A DNA stretch of 64,000 nucleotides from Alicyclobacillus_A sp963788285 (GCA_963788285.1 CAWBGB010000012.1:1-64000), one strand, 5' to 3'. Positions 34,258 to 44,089 are shown, counted from the first letter of the stretch. Program-made: numbers and translations. Notes: generated from the sequence alone by a model not told the origin.

Positions 34258-35190
34258 CTACTCTGCAGCGGAAACGCCTGCGGTGACCTCAAGGAGCTGG
34301 TCCGCTCCCTGCGCTCGAAGTCTCTTTGCGACCTCCAGTCCTGCACGCTCGGGTACCTCGTCTCGTGTTTCCGCACTGAGAATCGTTCGCCCGTCAGGGC
34401 TGGCCACCAATCCGCGCAGCCAAACTTGTCCACTGTTGTCACGCTCTGCATAGCCTGCAATGGGCACTTGGCAGCCCCCGTTCAACGCCTTCAACAGCGT
34501 GCGCTCTGCTCGAGCGACTGCTGCGGTGTCCGCGTGGTGCAACGAACTCAAGATTTCATTGACGCGCTGGTCGGCGCTGCGACTTTCAATCCCCAAGATA
34601 CCTTGCCCGACCGCCGGCAAGCAAACATGTGGCGGCAAGTACTCCGTGATCTTGTCGGACCATCCCATTCGGTGCAACCCCGCAGCTGCGAGTACAATGG
34701 CGTCCAAATTGTCTTCCTCCAGCTTGCGAAGCCGGGTGTCGATGTTGCCGCGAATCGGGACAAACCGCAGATCCGGCCGGTACGCTTGTAGTTGTGCGAC
34801 TCTGCGCAGACTGGAAGTACCAATCACTGCACCCTTCGGCAAGCCGTCGAGCTTGCACCCTGTCTTCGTAATGAGTGCATCACGCGCATCCTCTCTCTCT
34901 GGAATCGCTGTCAAGGCGAGTCCTTCCGCAAGTTCAGCGGGGACGTCTTTCAAACTGTGAACCGCAAAATCCGCGTCCCCGAACAGGAGACAGGCTTCAA
35001 TTTCTGAAACAAACAAGCCTTTTCCGCCGACTTTGGACAGGCTGACGTCCAACATCCTGTCACCCTTCGTGACCACAGGCACAATATCAACGCGCAGACC
35101 TGGATGACGAGATTCAAGTTGTGTAATCACCCACCGAGTTTGCGTCATCGCAAGCGCACTTCTTCGCGATGCCACGCGCAATGTCTGCAT
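34258..35190 (-). CDS. hemC: Porphobilinogen deaminase HemC
   Basis: HemC polymerises four porphobilinogen units into hydroxymethylbilane on a dipyrromethane cofactor. The cofactor cysteine is in LNGGCQVPIAGYAE (about residue 242). RVASRRSALAMTQTRWV at the N-terminus and IGTSSLRRVAQL are family signatures. The protein has 310 residues. The ATG at 35190 follows GGGAGGG; the longer frame upstream would overlap hemX. It is followed closely by hemD. Confidence 0.97.
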   Translation of the reverse strand: MQTLRVASRRSALAMTQTRWVITQLESRHPGLRVDIVPVVTKGDRMLDVSLSKVGGKGLFVSEIEACLLFGDADFAVHSLKDVPAELAEGLALTAIPEREDARDALITKTGCKLDGLPKGAVIGTSSLRRVAQLQAYRPDLRFVPIRGNIDTRLRKLEEDNLDAIVLAAAGLHRMGWSDKITEYLPPHVCLPAVGQGILGIESRSADQRVNEILSSLHHADTAAVARAERTLLKALNGGCQVPIAGYAERDNSGQVWLRGLVASPDGRTILSAETRDEVPERAGLEVAKRLRAQGADQLLEVTAGVSAAE

Positions 35191-35212
35191 GGGAAACCCT
35201 CCCGCACTTCTG

Positions 35213-36028
35213 TCATAGAGTGTGATGAAACCGCGAGAAGCTGCCAATGACAACGAAGTTCACAATGACGCCTGTGAAGCAGATGATGTTGTACCAGATG
35301 AGTTTCGACGCGCCCCAACCTGATCGCAATCGCAAAACAAGGTAGACGCCGTACATCATCCACAGCAAGGTCGTTGCCAGTGGCTTGGGATCCATGAAAA
35401 GGAACCGTCCCAGTGTTAGCTTGCCCCAGATAGCGCCGAGGATCATGGCGATGAGCAGAAACGGGAAGCCGACGAGGATGGACCGGAATGCATATGTATC
35501 TAATCGCTCCAGCGATGGGAGTCTCAGATACAGACGGTTCCACCGTTTCTCTCGTAAAAACTTGTCCTGCACCAGGTACATGAAAGAAAAGACGAACGCA
35601 AACGAGAACGCGGCATAGCTCAGGATGGCACAAGTGATGTGCAGAGCGAGCACGTCTCCCTGCCGAGCTGTGTACACGACCCGTCCAACATGTGCGAACG
35701 TATCAAACACGACAATCGCAAAACCCAGTGCATTGGCAAAAAACAGTACCAAGTCAATGCGAAAAAACGTGTTCACGACCACAGCGACCAACAGGATCAG
35801 CCATGACAGTAACAGCATCACGTCAAACGACGTATATACGGGCACCGCTCCGGAAGTCTGCAATCGATTGAGCAGGACAATTGTCTCTGCAACAAACACT
35901 AGAAACAATAAAACAAGCGCCGTCCGATTGACAGCACGGCGCGGTTGAATTGCGTCAACAAACAGTAGCACAAGGCTGGCTGCGTAACACAGCACGCAAA
36001 TATCGATGACCAATCTACTGCTCAGCAT
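35213..36028 (-). CDS. hemX: HemX, CcsA-type membrane protein of the haem operon
   Basis: The 271-residue integral membrane protein has about eight hydrophobic helices and the cytochrome-c-assembly (CcsA/HemX) fold. HITCAILSYAAFSFAFVFS and GAIWGKLTLGRFLFMDPK match the tryptophan-rich WWD-like region in weakened form. In B. subtilis HemX lowers the cellular level of glutamyl-tRNA reductase (HemA). The gene lies 11 nt after hemA, as there. ATG 36028 is favoured by AGGAG; a GTG two codons earlier is possible. Confidence 0.92.
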   Translation of the reverse strand: MLSSRLVIDICVLCYAASLVLLFVDAIQPRRAVNRTALVLLFLVFVAETIVLLNRLQTSGAVPVYTSFDVMLLLSWLILLVAVVVNTFFRIDLVLFFANALGFAIVVFDTFAHVGRVVYTARQGDVLALHITCAILSYAAFSFAFVFSFMYLVQDKFLREKRWNRLYLRLPSLERLDTYAFRSILVGFPFLLIAMILGAIWGKLTLGRFLFMDPKPLATTLLWMMYGVYLVLRLRSGWGASKLIWYNIICFTGVIVNFVVIGSFSRFHHTL

Positions 36029-36039
36029 GTCCACGACTC

Positions 36040-37467
36040 CTAGCGCAGGACAGGGTGCAGCGTGACCTTGGACTGTGCCGACGGTTCACGCAGCAGTTGA
36101 TTGCGCCACTGTTTTACCAGATCCGTGAACCCCTTCGCCTCGTCCTCGCTTTCCAGGGCACCGGCAAAGAGCCAGCTCTCCTTGCTGTGTTTACGCAAAT
36201 CTTCGTCTGTGAGGCCAAACAGTTGCGCAAACACGCGCACGTGTTCCGCTCCACCTGACGCGATGGCCAATTCCTTCATGTTTTGCACTGGATCACGCAG
36301 GAGCTGATTGACGATGCTCATCGTGTGCTTGTGGATCAACTCCAGTTCGCGTTCCGTCAAGTCGGGCAACTTGCGCTTGAGGCTCTCCATCACCGCCGAT
36401 TGAATCGCGGTGCCCTTCGCCCGGACCGCGGCAATCAGAGGCACAACTTCCTGTTCGGACAGCCACTCGGAATACTCATGCAGGGCAGTCGCAATCATGC
36501 GTTCGACCACCTCCGCCTGCCGTTGCCGCTCTGCCAAGTTGGCGGCGACGACACCTTCCAGGTCGTCGATATCATACAAGTACACGTTGCGCAAACCGTT
36601 CACCGAGGGCTCGATATCCCGCGGTACCGCAATATCTATTAACATGAATGGCTTATGATGGCGCCGTTTTACCGCAGCACTCACTATTGCTTCCGACAAA
36701 ACGTATCCCTTGGACCCTGTAGAGGAAATCACAATATCGGCTTCCACCAGCGCATCTGACAGGTTGTCCCAAGAAACAGCAACCCCATCGAACTCCTTGG
36801 CAAGGTCCCTCGCCTTTTCATACGTGCGGTTTGCAATGTAGATTTGTTGAATCCCCGCCGAATACAGATGCTGCGCCGTCAGTCGGCTCATCTTCCCAGC
36901 GCCAACCACAAGCACATTGTGTCCGCGAAGGTCGCCAAACACTTTTTTAGCGAGCTGGACAGCAGCATAGCTGACAGATACTGCGCTCTGCCCTATGGTC
37001 GTTTCGGTTTGTGCACGCTTGCCTACATGTATCGCTTTACGGAACAACTGATTCAACAGTGCACCCGTAGTGCCAGCGTCCGATGCGGTCAAGAACGCAT
37101 TGCGCACCTGGCCGAGGATTTGCGTTTCGCCAATAACCATGGAGTCAAGCCCAGAGGCCACTTTCATTAAATGCGTGACGGCAGAGTGTCCATATTTCAC
37201 ATACAAGTGCGGTTTCAACGCATCTGGCGCGATTTCGCACCGTTCTGAGAGGAAGCGCACCAAGAAATCTTCTCCGGCTCGCGAGGAGTTCACCACGGCA
37301 TATAACTCGGTACGATTGCAAGTGGACAGCACGACAATTTCGAGAACGGTTCTCGTCTGTCGAAATTGACTCAAGATGTCGTCCAACTCCACATCGGAGA
37401 TACTGACTCGCTCCCGGAGTTCCACGGGCGCTGTCTTGTGATTCAGTCCGACAACCATAATATGCAT
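36040..37467 (-). CDS. hemA: Glutamyl-tRNA reductase HemA
   Basis: HemA reduces glutamyl-tRNA to glutamate-1-semialdehyde, the first committed step of C5 haem synthesis. The 475-residue protein has the family opening GLNHKTAPVELRE, the catalytic cysteine in LSTCNRTELYAV (about residue 50), and the NADPH-binding segment VLVVGAGKMSRLTAQHL. The dimerisation helix lies at the end. GAAGGAGGTGG precedes the ATG. It heads hemAXCDBL and has an extended -10 promoter about 100 nt upstream. Confidence 0.98.
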   Translation of the reverse strand: MHIMVVGLNHKTAPVELRERVSISDVELDDILSQFRQTRTVLEIVVLSTCNRTELYAVVNSSRAGEDFLVRFLSERCEIAPDALKPHLYVKYGHSAVTHLMKVASGLDSMVIGETQILGQVRNAFLTASDAGTTGALLNQLFRKAIHVGKRAQTETTIGQSAVSVSYAAVQLAKKVFGDLRGHNVLVVGAGKMSRLTAQHLYSAGIQQIYIANRTYEKARDLAKEFDGVAVSWDNLSDALVEADIVISSTGSKGYVLSEAIVSAAVKRRHHKPFMLIDIAVPRDIEPSVNGLRNVYLYDIDDLEGVVAANLAERQRQAEVVERMIATALHEYSEWLSEQEVVPLIAAVRAKGTAIQSAVMESLKRKLPDLTERELELIHKHTMSIVNQLLRDPVQNMKELAIASGGAEHVRVFAQLFGLTDEDLRKHSKESWLFAGALESEDEAKGFTDLVKQWRNQLLREPSAQSKVTLHPVLR

Positions 37468-37567
37468 GATCGGCCACCTCCTTCTCGGAAATTGGACCGC
37501 CTTTCATACGTTGAACCGATGTTATGAAGCAGATCTGTAGGATACCTTGTCAATGAATCTCTTCGTC

Positions 37568-37576
37568 ATTATAGCA
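37568..37576 (-). promoter_or_regulatory. Extended -10 promoter of the hem operon
   Basis: TGCTATAAT on the minus strand is a perfect extended -10 about 100 nt before hemA. No matching -35 hexamer was found. Confidence 0.5.
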
Positions 37577-37672
37577 CTCGAGATGTGTCGGTACATCGAC
37601 AATTGCGGGATTGTCTGGCCGCTACCAGGTAACAACCTGTCACTCCTGTAAACGGCGGGGACTGTCCGTGTC

Positions 37673-38311
37673 TTACTCAGGCTGTTGCTTGCCGATTCCA
37701 CCGGCCGCTTCCCCGTCCTCCGTGGATAACAACGTGGCCAAATCGGCAGCTAGGATGTTCCACAGCGCGTCCATCCCAACATTTTTTTCTGAGGAAACGG
37801 CAATCACCGGATACGGTGTCCTCAGAACTTCACGGATGGTGGCCAATGAAGGATTCACAGCGGATTTTGAAATCTTGTCCAATTTTGTTGCAACGACGCA
37901 CACTGGTACGCCGAGGGTTAGCAACCACCGATGCGCTTCGACGTCTTTGTTCGTCGGTTCGTGCCGGATGTCAATGAGATGAATCACGCGACATAGACAG
38001 TCTCGATGGGTCAAATACGTCTCCATCAACCGTGCAAAGAGCGCTCGCTCCTGCTTGCTGACTTGCGCATAGCCATAACCCGGCAAGTCCACAAATCGAA
38101 ACCGATCGTTGATTCGGTAGAAATTGATTTGCTGTGTCTTTCCTGGCTTGGCGGAAACCCGGGCCAAGGATTTCCGCCCAAGCAACCGATTCAACAAGGA
38201 CGACTTGCCCACGTTGCTTCGCCCGACAAACGCGAATTCTGGAAGTCCATCCGTCGGCCACTGCGCCGGTTTGACGGCGCTGATCTCGAACGTGGCACTT
38301 CTTAGTTTCAC
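37673..38311 (-). CDS. engB: Ribosome biogenesis GTPase YsxC/EngB
   Basis: EngB (212 residues) is an essential small GTPase that acts in large-subunit maturation. The G1 loop is GRSNVGKSSLLN, G3 is DLPGYGYA and G4 is TKLDK. The last 35 residues carry an unusually acidic, Gly/Glu-rich tail (EDGEAAGGIGKQQPE). It overlaps the lonA stop by 4 nt (ATGA), so it is translated with lonA. The lonA-ysxC pair is as in B. subtilis. Confidence 0.97.
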   Translation of the reverse strand: MKLRSATFEISAVKPAQWPTDGLPEFAFVGRSNVGKSSLLNRLLGRKSLARVSAKPGKTQQINFYRINDRFRFVDLPGYGYAQVSKQERALFARLMETYLTHRDCLCRVIHLIDIRHEPTNKDVEAHRWLLTLGVPVCVVATKLDKISKSAVNPSLATIREVLRTPYPVIAVSSEKNVGMDALWNILAADLATLLSTEDGEAAGGIGKQQPE

Positions 38312-40722
38312 TGATGAGCCCCCTCTTCCCCAAACCCTCCGGTCAGGTTGGGAAGTGCTCCGAAGAGCGGCGACAACCCCGGTTCCTCGTCATCGACCTT
38401 GGGTAGCAACGCGTGCGCTAACACCTCGTCCATATGCTTGACCGGTAGAAACTTGACAGCAGACTTCACCGAATCCGGAATGTCTCGCAAGTCCTTTTGG
38501 TTCCCTTCCGGAAATAGGATTGTGTCAATCCCCGCACGGTGTGCTGCCAAGCTCTTCTCCTTCAAGCCGCCAATCGGTAGCACCCGACCACGCAACGTGA
38601 TTTCCCCCGTCATCGCAACGCGCCGATTGACAGGGCGCTGACTCAACGCAGAGGCAATGGCGGTGGCCATGGTAATGCCGGCTGAAGGTCCGTCCTTCGG
38701 AATGGCGCCCTCAGGGACGTGAACGTGAATGTCGACCTTCTCCGGGAAGTCCGTGGGGATACCGAGCGACTGTGCACGAGACCGTACGTATGACAGCGCC
38801 GTCTGGGCACTTTCACGCATCACATCACCCAATTGGCCCGTTATCATCACTTTCCCCTTACCCGGTACGACCGAGACCTCGATGGTCAACGTATCACCGC
38901 CGACCTGCGTCCATGCAAGCCCGGTCACGACACCCACCTGATCCTCTTCTTCCACGACACCATGGCGGTACAGGGCAGGACCGAGAAACTCTGCCAAGAG
39001 CTGTGCGTTCACGGTGACTCTGCGTTTCTCGCCTTCCGCGACCAGGCGCGCAACTTTTCGGCAAACAGCTGCCACCTGTCGGTCCAGTTGGCGAACTCCA
39101 GCCTCCCGCGTGTAATCGCGGATGAGCTGCAACAGGACTTCGTCCGAGATCCTCAGTTTGTCGCCAGCCAACCCGTGTTGCTTCTTTTGCTTTGGCAACA
39201 GGTGGTGTTTCACAATCTGAAGTTTTTCCAACTCGGTATAGCCCGAGAGTTGAATCACTTCCATTCTGTCCCGCAACGGGCCCGGAATTTGGTACACGTT
39301 GTTTGCCGTCGTGATAAACAACACGTCGGACAGGTCAAACGGTAATTCTATGTAATGGTCCGAAAACGCGTGATTTTGCTCAGGGTCCAGCACTTCCAAC
39401 ATGGCGGATGCCGGATCCCCCCGAAAATCGCTCGCCATCTTGTCTATCTCGTCCAGCAGGAATACGGGGTTTCTTTTTCCGGCCTGCTTGATGCCCTGGA
39501 TAATGCGACCGGGTAGCGCCCCGATATATGTACGTCGGTGGCCACGAATCTCCGCCTCATCCCGGACACCACCAAGTGAGACCCGCACAAACGGCCGGTT
39601 CAAAGACGATGCAATGGACCTCGCCAGAGAGGTCTTGCCTACGCCTGGCGGGCCAGCCAAGCAAATGATCGGGCCTGCCTGCCGTTCCACGAGTTTCTGC
39701 ACCGCCAGAAACTCGAGTACGCGCTCTTTAACTTTTTCCAGGCCATAATGCTCCTCTTGCAGAATACGCTCCGCTTTCTTCAGGTCAACCTTGGAAGACG
39801 CAGCATCCAGCCACGGCAATGCAAGTAACCAGTCGATGTAGGTGCGTGCTACAGTACCTTCGGCCGAAGAAGGAGGGATCCGTTCCAATCTGTCGAGTTC
39901 CTTTTCCAGTCGCTCGACCACTTGTAGCGGCAAGTTCTTCTCCTGCATCGCCGCGCGCAATTCCTCCACTTCGCCCGCACGCCCTTCACGCTCGCCGAGC
40001 TCTTTCTGAATGGCTTTCATTTGCTCGCGCAGATAGTACTCTTTCTGCGTTCGCTCCATTTGTTTGCGCACGCGTTGGTGAATCTTCTTTTCCAGTTCGA
40101 GAACTTCTCGTTCATCTGAAAGCACTTGCAGTACCTTTTCCAGGCGCTCACGAATATCAAATGATTCCAGGATTTCTTGTTTATCGCGAATCTTTAAGGG
40201 CAAATGGGCAGCAATCGCGTCCGCCAAACGCCCTGGATGCTCGATGTCTATCACCGAAGCATAGGTCTCCTGGTCAACTTTCTTGGACAACTTGACGTAC
40301 TGCTCAAACTGCTGTAGCAGCGAGCGCATCATCGCCTGCAGTTCCGGGCTTGTGTCGTCGTTTGGATGATCCGCGTACCGACGCACGCGAACTTCGAACC
40401 ACTCATCCACCCGAGTGAACTCTTCAATCTTCGCGCGCTCAACCCCTTCAACGAGGACGCGAATCGTCCCATTCGGCAGCTTCATCATTTGTTTCACTCG
40501 GGCAATCGTGCCCACCCGATATAAGTCATCCTGGGTCGGCTCGTCAATTTGTCCGTCCTCCTGAGAGGTCAACAAAATCAAATGTTCACCCACCATTGCC
40601 TTTTCCAAAGCTTTAATCGACTTGTCACGTCCAACATCAAAATGTAGAACCATCGCCGGATAGACCAACAATCCGCGTAGCGGCAACAGTGGAAATACGC
40701 CCATTGTCTTCTCAGCAACCAT
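38308..40722 (-). CDS. lonA: ATP-dependent protease LonA
   Basis: LonA (804 residues) degrades misfolded and regulatory proteins. The N-terminal LAN substrate-binding domain starts at PLLPLRGLLVYP. Then a coiled-coil region follows, the AAA module with Walker A GPPGVGKTSLARS (about 356) and Walker B VFLLDEIDKM, and the serine-lysine protease domain with Ser in PKDGPSAGITMATA (about 675) and Lys in GLKEKSLAAHRAG. ATG 40722 is preferred because GGGGGTGGG precedes it. engB overlaps its stop. Confidence 0.98.
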   Translation of the reverse strand: MVAEKTMGVFPLLPLRGLLVYPAMVLHFDVGRDKSIKALEKAMVGEHLILLTSQEDGQIDEPTQDDLYRVGTIARVKQMMKLPNGTIRVLVEGVERAKIEEFTRVDEWFEVRVRRYADHPNDDTSPELQAMMRSLLQQFEQYVKLSKKVDQETYASVIDIEHPGRLADAIAAHLPLKIRDKQEILESFDIRERLEKVLQVLSDEREVLELEKKIHQRVRKQMERTQKEYYLREQMKAIQKELGEREGRAGEVEELRAAMQEKNLPLQVVERLEKELDRLERIPPSSAEGTVARTYIDWLLALPWLDAASSKVDLKKAERILQEEHYGLEKVKERVLEFLAVQKLVERQAGPIICLAGPPGVGKTSLARSIASSLNRPFVRVSLGGVRDEAEIRGHRRTYIGALPGRIIQGIKQAGKRNPVFLLDEIDKMASDFRGDPASAMLEVLDPEQNHAFSDHYIELPFDLSDVLFITTANNVYQIPGPLRDRMEVIQLSGYTELEKLQIVKHHLLPKQKKQHGLAGDKLRISDEVLLQLIRDYTREAGVRQLDRQVAAVCRKVARLVAEGEKRRVTVNAQLLAEFLGPALYRHGVVEEEDQVGVVTGLAWTQVGGDTLTIEVSVVPGKGKVMITGQLGDVMRESAQTALSYVRSRAQSLGIPTDFPEKVDIHVHVPEGAIPKDGPSAGITMATAIASALSQRPVNRRVAMTGEITLRGRVLPIGGLKEKSLAAHRAGIDTILFPEGNQKDLRDIPDSVKSAVKFLPVKHMDEVLAHALLPKVDDEEPGLSPLFGALPNLTGGFGEEGAHQ

Positions 40723-40820
40723 GTTTCCCACCCCCGAGTCTACCCTGAAACAGCATGGCATCACGAATCAATCAACACGACCTCCGTTGGCTGTGCAAAG
40801 ACGGTTCCGAATTGGCCTTA

Positions 40821-40849
40821 ATTGTACAAAAATGCAGTGGTAAAGTCTA
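40821..40849 (-). promoter_or_regulatory. SigmaA-type promoter of lonA
   Basis: TAGACT and TACAAT are separated by 17 nt on the minus strand, about 100 nt before lonA. TTAGAC with an 18-nt spacer is the alternative reading. Confidence 0.5.
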
Positions 40850-40878
40850 ATTGTGGCCCAATCGTACATCGCACAGCC

Positions 40879-40907
40879 TCACGCCCTGATGCACAATCAG
40901 GGCGTGA
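40879..40907. repeat. 11-bp inverted repeat between lonB and lonA
   Basis: TCACGCCCTGA and TCAGGGCGTGA are perfect complements around a seven-base loop. The T-tract expected of a terminator is absent on either strand, so it may be an imperfect terminator after lonB or an operator upstream of the lonA promoter. Confidence 0.55.
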
Positions 40908-40919
40908 CACCCGAAGAGG

Positions 40920-42614
40920 CTACTGCGCCGAGGGAACTATGGCATTCACGGACGTGTGCGCAGCAGTGATAGAAGAATCGAAACTATGACTTTCGTCCAG
41001 TCCACCGACCAGCGCAAGTCGCAGGACGTCTTCAATACGTTCCACAGGGATGATCTTCGTCCCTTCATACTGTAGAAATGTCTCTTGCCAGTTCTCTTTG
41101 GGGATAATCACGGCCGACGCACCTGCCTGCTTTGCGGCGTCAATTTTTGCCGGGACACCTCCGACCGGTCTCACGTTGCCGTGGATGGAGATCTCACCTG
41201 TCATGGCCACCGTGTTCTGTACAGGCCGCCCGGTGACAGCAGAGTATATTGCTGTGGCCATGGCAATTCCTGCGCTCGGACCGTCCACCGGCATTCCCCC
41301 GGGAAAGTTGATGTGCAAGTCGTAGTCCGCAGTGTTCACACCGGCAAATCGGTGAAGAGCGGTCAACACGTTGTCGAGCGATCCTCGCGCCATTGACTTT
41401 CTCCGGATACTCCTTGCGCCGGAACTGAGGGTTTCTTCTTCCACCAATCCGGTCATACACACGTTGCCCTTTCCCTTGCGTGCCGCCGGTGTCGCGGTCA
41501 CCTCAATCTCAAGCAAAACCCCGAGGCTTGGACCGTATACCGCGAGGCCGTTGACAACGCCGACCTGCGACTGCGAGTGAATCTTTTGATCCGGGCGAGG
41601 ATTCAACTGGCTAAATTGAATCACCCATTGGACGTCTTCCAGCTTGATGCAGTTGCGTTGTTCCGTCAGGGCCAGACCGCCTGCAATTTGTACAATGTTC
41701 ACCGCTTCACGTCCGTTGGTGGCGTACTTCGCAATCTCTTCAACGGCGTTGTCCGGCATGTCCATGTAAACTTTGTCGGCTGCTTTGCGGACAACCTCTG
41801 CAATTTCCTCCTTCGTCAACGGACGGAAGAAGATCTCCAGACACCGTGATCGGATGGCTGGTGGAATATCCTCTGGTGAGCGGGTGGTTGCTCCGACGAG
41901 CCGGAAATCGGCAGGCAATCCGTTCTGAAAGATGTCGTGAACGTGAGGCGGAATCGAACTGTCTTCGCTGCTGTAGTACGCGCTTTCTAGAAAAACTTTT
42001 CGATCCTCAAGAACTTTCAATAATTTATTCATCTGAATCGGGTGGAGTTCACCAATCTCGTCGATGAACAACATGCCACCGTGCGCCTTGGTGACGGCGC
42101 CAGCTTTCGGTTGCGGGATGCCCGCCATACCCATAGCGCCTGCGCCTTGGTAAATCGGGTCGTGTACAGAACCAATTAGAGGATCCGCGATACCACGCTC
42201 ATCAAAGCGCGCCGTAGTTGCGTCGATTTCCACAAATTTCGCATCGGATCCAAACGGAGAACCATCACTCTTTTTCGCTTCCTCGAGAACCACTCGCGCG
42301 GCTGCGGTCTTGCCCACACCGGGGGGGCCGTAGATTAACACGTGCTGTGGATTTGGCCCGCACAGCGCCGCGCGCAACGCCTTGAGTCCATCCTTTTGCC
42401 CAACGATATCCGTCATGGTGGCTGGCCGAGTCTTTTCGGACAGCGGTTCACTGAGTGAAACAGCGCGCATTTTCCGCAACTTGTCTAGTTCCTTACGGGA
42501 CTCACGCTCTATTGCGTTACGGTTGCTGTTCTGGGTTTTGAGTAAATTCCAGAAGTACAGGCCAATCACCACGGCAAAGAACACTTGGATGACAGCCAGA
42601 ATGGTAGCGCTCAC
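40920..42614 (-). CDS. lonB: ATP-dependent protease LonB, membrane-tethered
   Basis: LonB (564 residues) is the forespore-linked Lon relative of Bacilli. An N-terminal membrane segment (SATILAVIQVFFAVVIGLYF, residues 2-21) replaces the LAN domain. Then come the AAA module with Walker A GPPGVGKTAAARV and the Lon protease domain with Ser in PVDGPSAGIAMATA and Lys in PAKIDAAKQAG. GTG 42614 follows AGGGAGGGG; the longer frame upstream is unsupported. Order clpX-lonB-lonA is conserved with B. subtilis. Confidence 0.95.
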   Translation of the reverse strand: MSATILAVIQVFFAVVIGLYFWNLLKTQNSNRNAIERESRKELDKLRKMRAVSLSEPLSEKTRPATMTDIVGQKDGLKALRAALCGPNPQHVLIYGPPGVGKTAAARVVLEEAKKSDGSPFGSDAKFVEIDATTARFDERGIADPLIGSVHDPIYQGAGAMGMAGIPQPKAGAVTKAHGGMLFIDEIGELHPIQMNKLLKVLEDRKVFLESAYYSSEDSSIPPHVHDIFQNGLPADFRLVGATTRSPEDIPPAIRSRCLEIFFRPLTKEEIAEVVRKAADKVYMDMPDNAVEEIAKYATNGREAVNIVQIAGGLALTEQRNCIKLEDVQWVIQFSQLNPRPDQKIHSQSQVGVVNGLAVYGPSLGVLLEIEVTATPAARKGKGNVCMTGLVEEETLSSGARSIRRKSMARGSLDNVLTALHRFAGVNTADYDLHINFPGGMPVDGPSAGIAMATAIYSAVTGRPVQNTVAMTGEISIHGNVRPVGGVPAKIDAAKQAGASAVIIPKENWQETFLQYEGTKIIPVERIEDVLRLALVGGLDESHSFDSSITAAHTSVNAIVPSAQ

Positions 42615-42636
42615 GATAAACCCCTCCCTGTTTTCG

Positions 42637-42654
42637 CTATCAGATACCTGATAG
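42637..42654. promoter_or_regulatory. Dyad upstream of lonB, possible operator
   Basis: CTATCAG-ATAC-CTGATAG is a perfect 7-bp dyad with a four-base centre, 22 nt before the lonB start. A TACTAT hexamer overlapping its edge lies 18 nt after TTTACG on the minus strand, so the dyad would cover a -10/start region. Confidence 0.45.
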
Positions 42655-42681
42655 TATTGCCCCGGAAGTGGGACCGTAAAC

Positions 42682-42718
42682 AAAAAGCGCCTATCCGGGT
42701 AACCCCGGACAGGCGCTT
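42682..42718 (-). terminator. Terminator after clpX
   Basis: AAGCGCCTGTCCGGGG and CCCGGATAGGCGCTT arms form a long stem with a short loop, followed by TTTTTG on the minus strand. It lies 13 nt after the clpX stop and separates clpX from lonB. Confidence 0.85.
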
Positions 42719-42730
42719 GGCATTACAGTG

Positions 42731-44005
42731 TTATGCGGTTTCTTCCGACTTGATCATTATCTTAGTGGCCTTGCCGTCCTTGCCGAGCAAAATGGGTCCC
42801 TGTTCACGGGCGGCAGACTCTTTGGTGATGATGCACTTCTTGACGTCGTCTCGTGACGGCAGTTCATACATCACGTCCAGCATGATGGACTCGATAATCG
42901 CCCTGAGCCCACGCGCTCCAGTACCGCGCTTAATCGCCTCTTTTGCAATATAACCTAGCGCGTCTTCGTGGAACTCAAGCACGACGTCGTCCATCTCCAA
43001 CAACTTCTGGAACTGTTTCACCAAAGCGTTCTTCGGCTCTGTCAAAATTCGCTTCAACGCGGTTTCATCCAGCATCTCCAGCGTCGTGACAACCGGCAGA
43101 CGTCCGACGAACTCTGGAATTAACCCAAATTTCAAGAGATCTTCCGGCAGCACGTGCTGCAGTACGTTGTTCGAAGCGGATTCCGAGGTGTTCCCAGCAG
43201 CACCGAATCCAATCACTTTTCGTCCCAGACGACGCTTGATAATCGGCTCGATGCCGTCGAAGGCACCACCGCAGATGAACAAAATATTCGTCGTATCAAT
43301 CTGGATGAACTCCTGATGTGGATGCTTTCGCCCGCCTTGTGGAGGCACGCTAGCCACGGTTCCTTCCAGAATCTTCAACAATGCCTGCTGAACGCCTTCG
43401 CCAGATACGTCCCGAGTGATGGACGGATTTTCTGACTTGCGGGCAATTTTATCAATCTCATCGATGTAGATAATGCCCCGCTCAGCCTTTTCCACATCGT
43501 AATCGGCAGCCTGAATGAGCTTCAGGAGGATGTTTTCAACGTCTTCACCCACGTATCCAGCTTCCGTGAGCGAGGTTGCGTCAGCAATCGCAAACGGTAC
43601 GTTGAGAATCCTCGCCAGAGTTTGCGCAAGCAACGTCTTACCGCTACCAGTTGGCCCGATCAACAGAATGTTGCTCTTCGACAACTCGACGTCGTCCCCT
43701 TTGGACGAACGGCTGTTGATCCGTTTGTAGTGGTTGTAGACCGCAACGGACAGAGACTTCTTTGCTGCCTCTTGACCAATCACGTACTGGTCAAGAATGG
43801 ATTTTATCTCTGTCGGTTTCGGAACCTCTTTCAGGTCGAATTCCTCTTCCTCGCCCAGCTGTTCCTCCACGATTTCGTTGCACAACTCGATGCACTCATC
43901 ACAAATGTATACACCTGGTCCGGCAACCAGCTTGCGCACCTGTTCCTGCGTTTTACCGCAGAAGGAACACTTCAGCTGACCTTTCTCGTCATTGAATTTG
44001 AACAT
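42731..44005 (-). CDS. clpX: ClpX unfoldase of the ClpXP protease
   Basis: ClpX (424 residues) unfolds substrates and feeds them to ClpP. The N-terminal zinc domain has CSFCGK and CDECIELC (residues 14-40). Walker A is GPTGSGKTLLAQT, Walker B IYIDEIDKIA, and the ClpP-contacting loop is VIGFGA. The length is typical. AAGGGAGGG precedes the ATG. It follows clpP by 84 nt. Confidence 0.98.
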   Translation of the reverse strand: MFKFNDEKGQLKCSFCGKTQEQVRKLVAGPGVYICDECIELCNEIVEEQLGEEEEFDLKEVPKPTEIKSILDQYVIGQEAAKKSLSVAVYNHYKRINSRSSKGDDVELSKSNILLIGPTGSGKTLLAQTLARILNVPFAIADATSLTEAGYVGEDVENILLKLIQAADYDVEKAERGIIYIDEIDKIARKSENPSITRDVSGEGVQQALLKILEGTVASVPPQGGRKHPHQEFIQIDTTNILFICGGAFDGIEPIIKRRLGRKVIGFGAAGNTSESASNNVLQHVLPEDLLKFGLIPEFVGRLPVVTTLEMLDETALKRILTEPKNALVKQFQKLLEMDDVVLEFHEDALGYIAKEAIKRGTGARGLRAIIESIMLDVMYELPSRDDVKKCIITKESAAREQGPILLGKDGKATKIMIKSEETA

Positions 44006-44089
44006 TGCGTTCCCTCCCTTTATAAAGGACGTTCATAGGTCTGTACGCGTTACGCCGATGAACGCCACTGTAGAGGTCCGGACAAGGTG

